Assembly (NCBI GenBank): GCA_022606425.2
Contig: JAHDVF020001563.1
Location: 1-64,000, forward strand
Length of the DNA: 64,000 nt
DNA from: Lepidostoma basale
Lineage: Eukaryota; Arthropoda; Insecta; Trichoptera; Lepidostomatidae
Reading direction: 5' to 3'
The number at the start of each line of letters is the position of its first letter. The first letter of the stretch is position 1. The position numbers and the translations under genes are program-made. The notes beneath the pieces were generated by a model. The model did no database searches and had not been told where the DNA came from. It saw only the letters and a program-made list of their open reading frames with translations. Positions 63,345-64,000 of the stretch are shown here, in pieces.

Positions 63345-63466
63345 ACCTATTTGTAAATATGTTTTTTTAAATTGTTAATTTTATTTTTGTGATTATAAAC
63401 GATTTGGATGTGTTATTCTGTAATGTTTATAATTTTTTTAATAAATTGAAATTGAAATTGAAATAA
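63345..63466 (+). mobile_element. LINE tail with (GAAATT)n
   Basis: AATAAATTGAAATTGAAATT ends an AT-rich segment that interrupts the L-TTAG copy. No ORF is included, so the family is unknown. Confidence 0.5.
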
Positions 63467-63639
63467 TGTCGTCTCCCCAGAGGAGTAGTCAGAAAGAATA
63501 GACCTCCATACTAATCAAAAAAGAGTATTGTTTTTTTTTAAATTTCATGATGGAAATTCAATGTAAATAATTAAAATTAAAACATTGTGAAAATTGTTTT
63601 AAAATAAATATTTAGTTAAATTCCACATAAAATCAGATT

Positions 63640-63730
63640 ATTAATAATATGCTTACTTTTCAAGCGCCGTTTTTCTGATGTAATCACCTCAAGGGCGCAA
63701 ATGAGGCAAGGGCTTATGTCTTCCACAGGT
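63640..63730 (-). mobile_element. CR1/L2-like LINE, end of 3' untranslated region
   Basis: ATTAATAATATGCTTACTTT, TCAAGCGCCGTTTTTCTGAT and GTAATCACCTCAAGGGCGCA match the ends at 18400-18470 and 47870-47940. Confidence 0.75.
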
Positions 63731-63840
63731 TAATGACCATAGATGATTTAAAAAAATGTAACGTCACACTTTTATTTTCTAACATAATTCTATCGCTTCC
63801 TTAACACATACGTCGTGTAATGCACACAATTATTGATGGT

Positions 63841-64000
63841 TGGGGTATTAGTTCTCCTAAAACTCCATTATTAACTTATAATAGTAAACACGATTAGTAT
63901 CAATACTATACTCAAATAGTCAGTTTGAGAATACTCTCGCAAGGCGAAACAAATTTGTCACAATTTATATAAATTAAATCCCAGTAAATCCACTAAACAA
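63841..64000. other. Unassigned DNA
   Basis: A short FB-A-like right-arm word (CGCAAGGCGAAACAAATTTG) is present near 63933. The window ends in AT-rich sequence. Confidence 0.4.

Larger units (their letters stand above)
63324..63840 (-). mobile_element. L-TTAG LINE copy broken by two insertions
   Basis: Pieces of one minus-strand copy are found at 63324-63343 (CTAACTAACCAT tail side), 63467-63513 (GTCGTCTCCCCAGAGGAGTA) and 63757-63840 (CACACTTTTATTTTCTAACA ... TACGTCGTGTAATGCACACA). Between them lie a LINE tail with (GAAATT)n at about 63345-63466 and a CR1/L2-like 3' end. Confidence 0.7.

Overview
The window is AT-rich eukaryotic DNA and reads as intergenic or intronic sequence of an insect, most likely a moth or butterfly (Lepidoptera). 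The evidence is the mix of RTE-like LINE remnants with microsatellite tails, tRNA-derived SINEs, a SETMAR-type mariner with a TA target site, many foldback MITEs, and a strand-reversed LINE end matching a repeat common in moth genomes. The order-level call is inference. I found no host protein-coding gene, rRNA or functional tRNA; nearly all open frames above 60 codons are chance frames or fragments of transposon proteins.

Four kinds of mobile DNA dominate. (1) LINE 3' ends of at least eight families. The commonest, called L-TTAG here, has more than 25 copies and fragments. Almost all are 5'-truncated, end at the same stop codon, and carry a (TTAG)n or (TTG)n tail; many have visible 8-13 bp target-site duplications. 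Others are L-GAA1 and L-GAA2 (GAA tails), L-NQSQD (ORF ends ANQSQD), L-TGATT, a CR1/L2-like family, and three more C-terminal remnants. (2) Two tRNA-derived SINE families. SINE-1 ends in the same ~25 bp that encodes the last codons and stop of L-NQSQD, so that LINE probably mobilised it. (3) Foldback (long inverted repeat) families FB-A to FB-G, the most abundant structural theme. Several otherwise different families share a (ACAT)GTTTCG core near the hairpin apex followed by an ATCA-type motif. (4) DNA transposons: one mariner of about 1.29 kb at 26236-27526 with intact inverted ends but two frameshifts, a hAT-like end next to it, a 384 bp nested MITE at 11668-12051, and a pair of terminal-inverted-repeat elements (N) near 42.6 and 46.6 kb.

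Layout: 0-6 kb has SINE-1, foldbacks and L-GAA2 remnants. 6-9 kb has a LINE-in-LINE nest, an array of palindromic tandem units (7396-7925) and a LINE inside a foldback. 9-20 kb has foldbacks, a nested MITE, a diverged tandem duplication and LINE ends. 20-24 kb holds the two longest GC-rich, repeat-free stretches (candidate conserved non-coding DNA) and L-TGATT tails. 25.8-31.5 kb has FB-C, the mariner, a hAT end, several LINEs and the longest LINE reading frame (30662-31283). 33.8-41.5 kb has a SINE split by a LINE plus many LINE copies. 42-47 kb has the N elements, hairpins and an AAC microsatellite in a 230 bp duplication. 47-64 kb repeats the same families with more nesting.

Nothing here works as a set of host genes. 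The relations are among mobile elements: LINE machinery moving SINE copies, nested insertions giving relative ages, and hairpins that could form double-stranded RNA if transcribed. Family names beginning L-, FB-, SINE- and N are labels for this window only, and boundaries not fixed by target duplications are approximate by about 10-30 bases.
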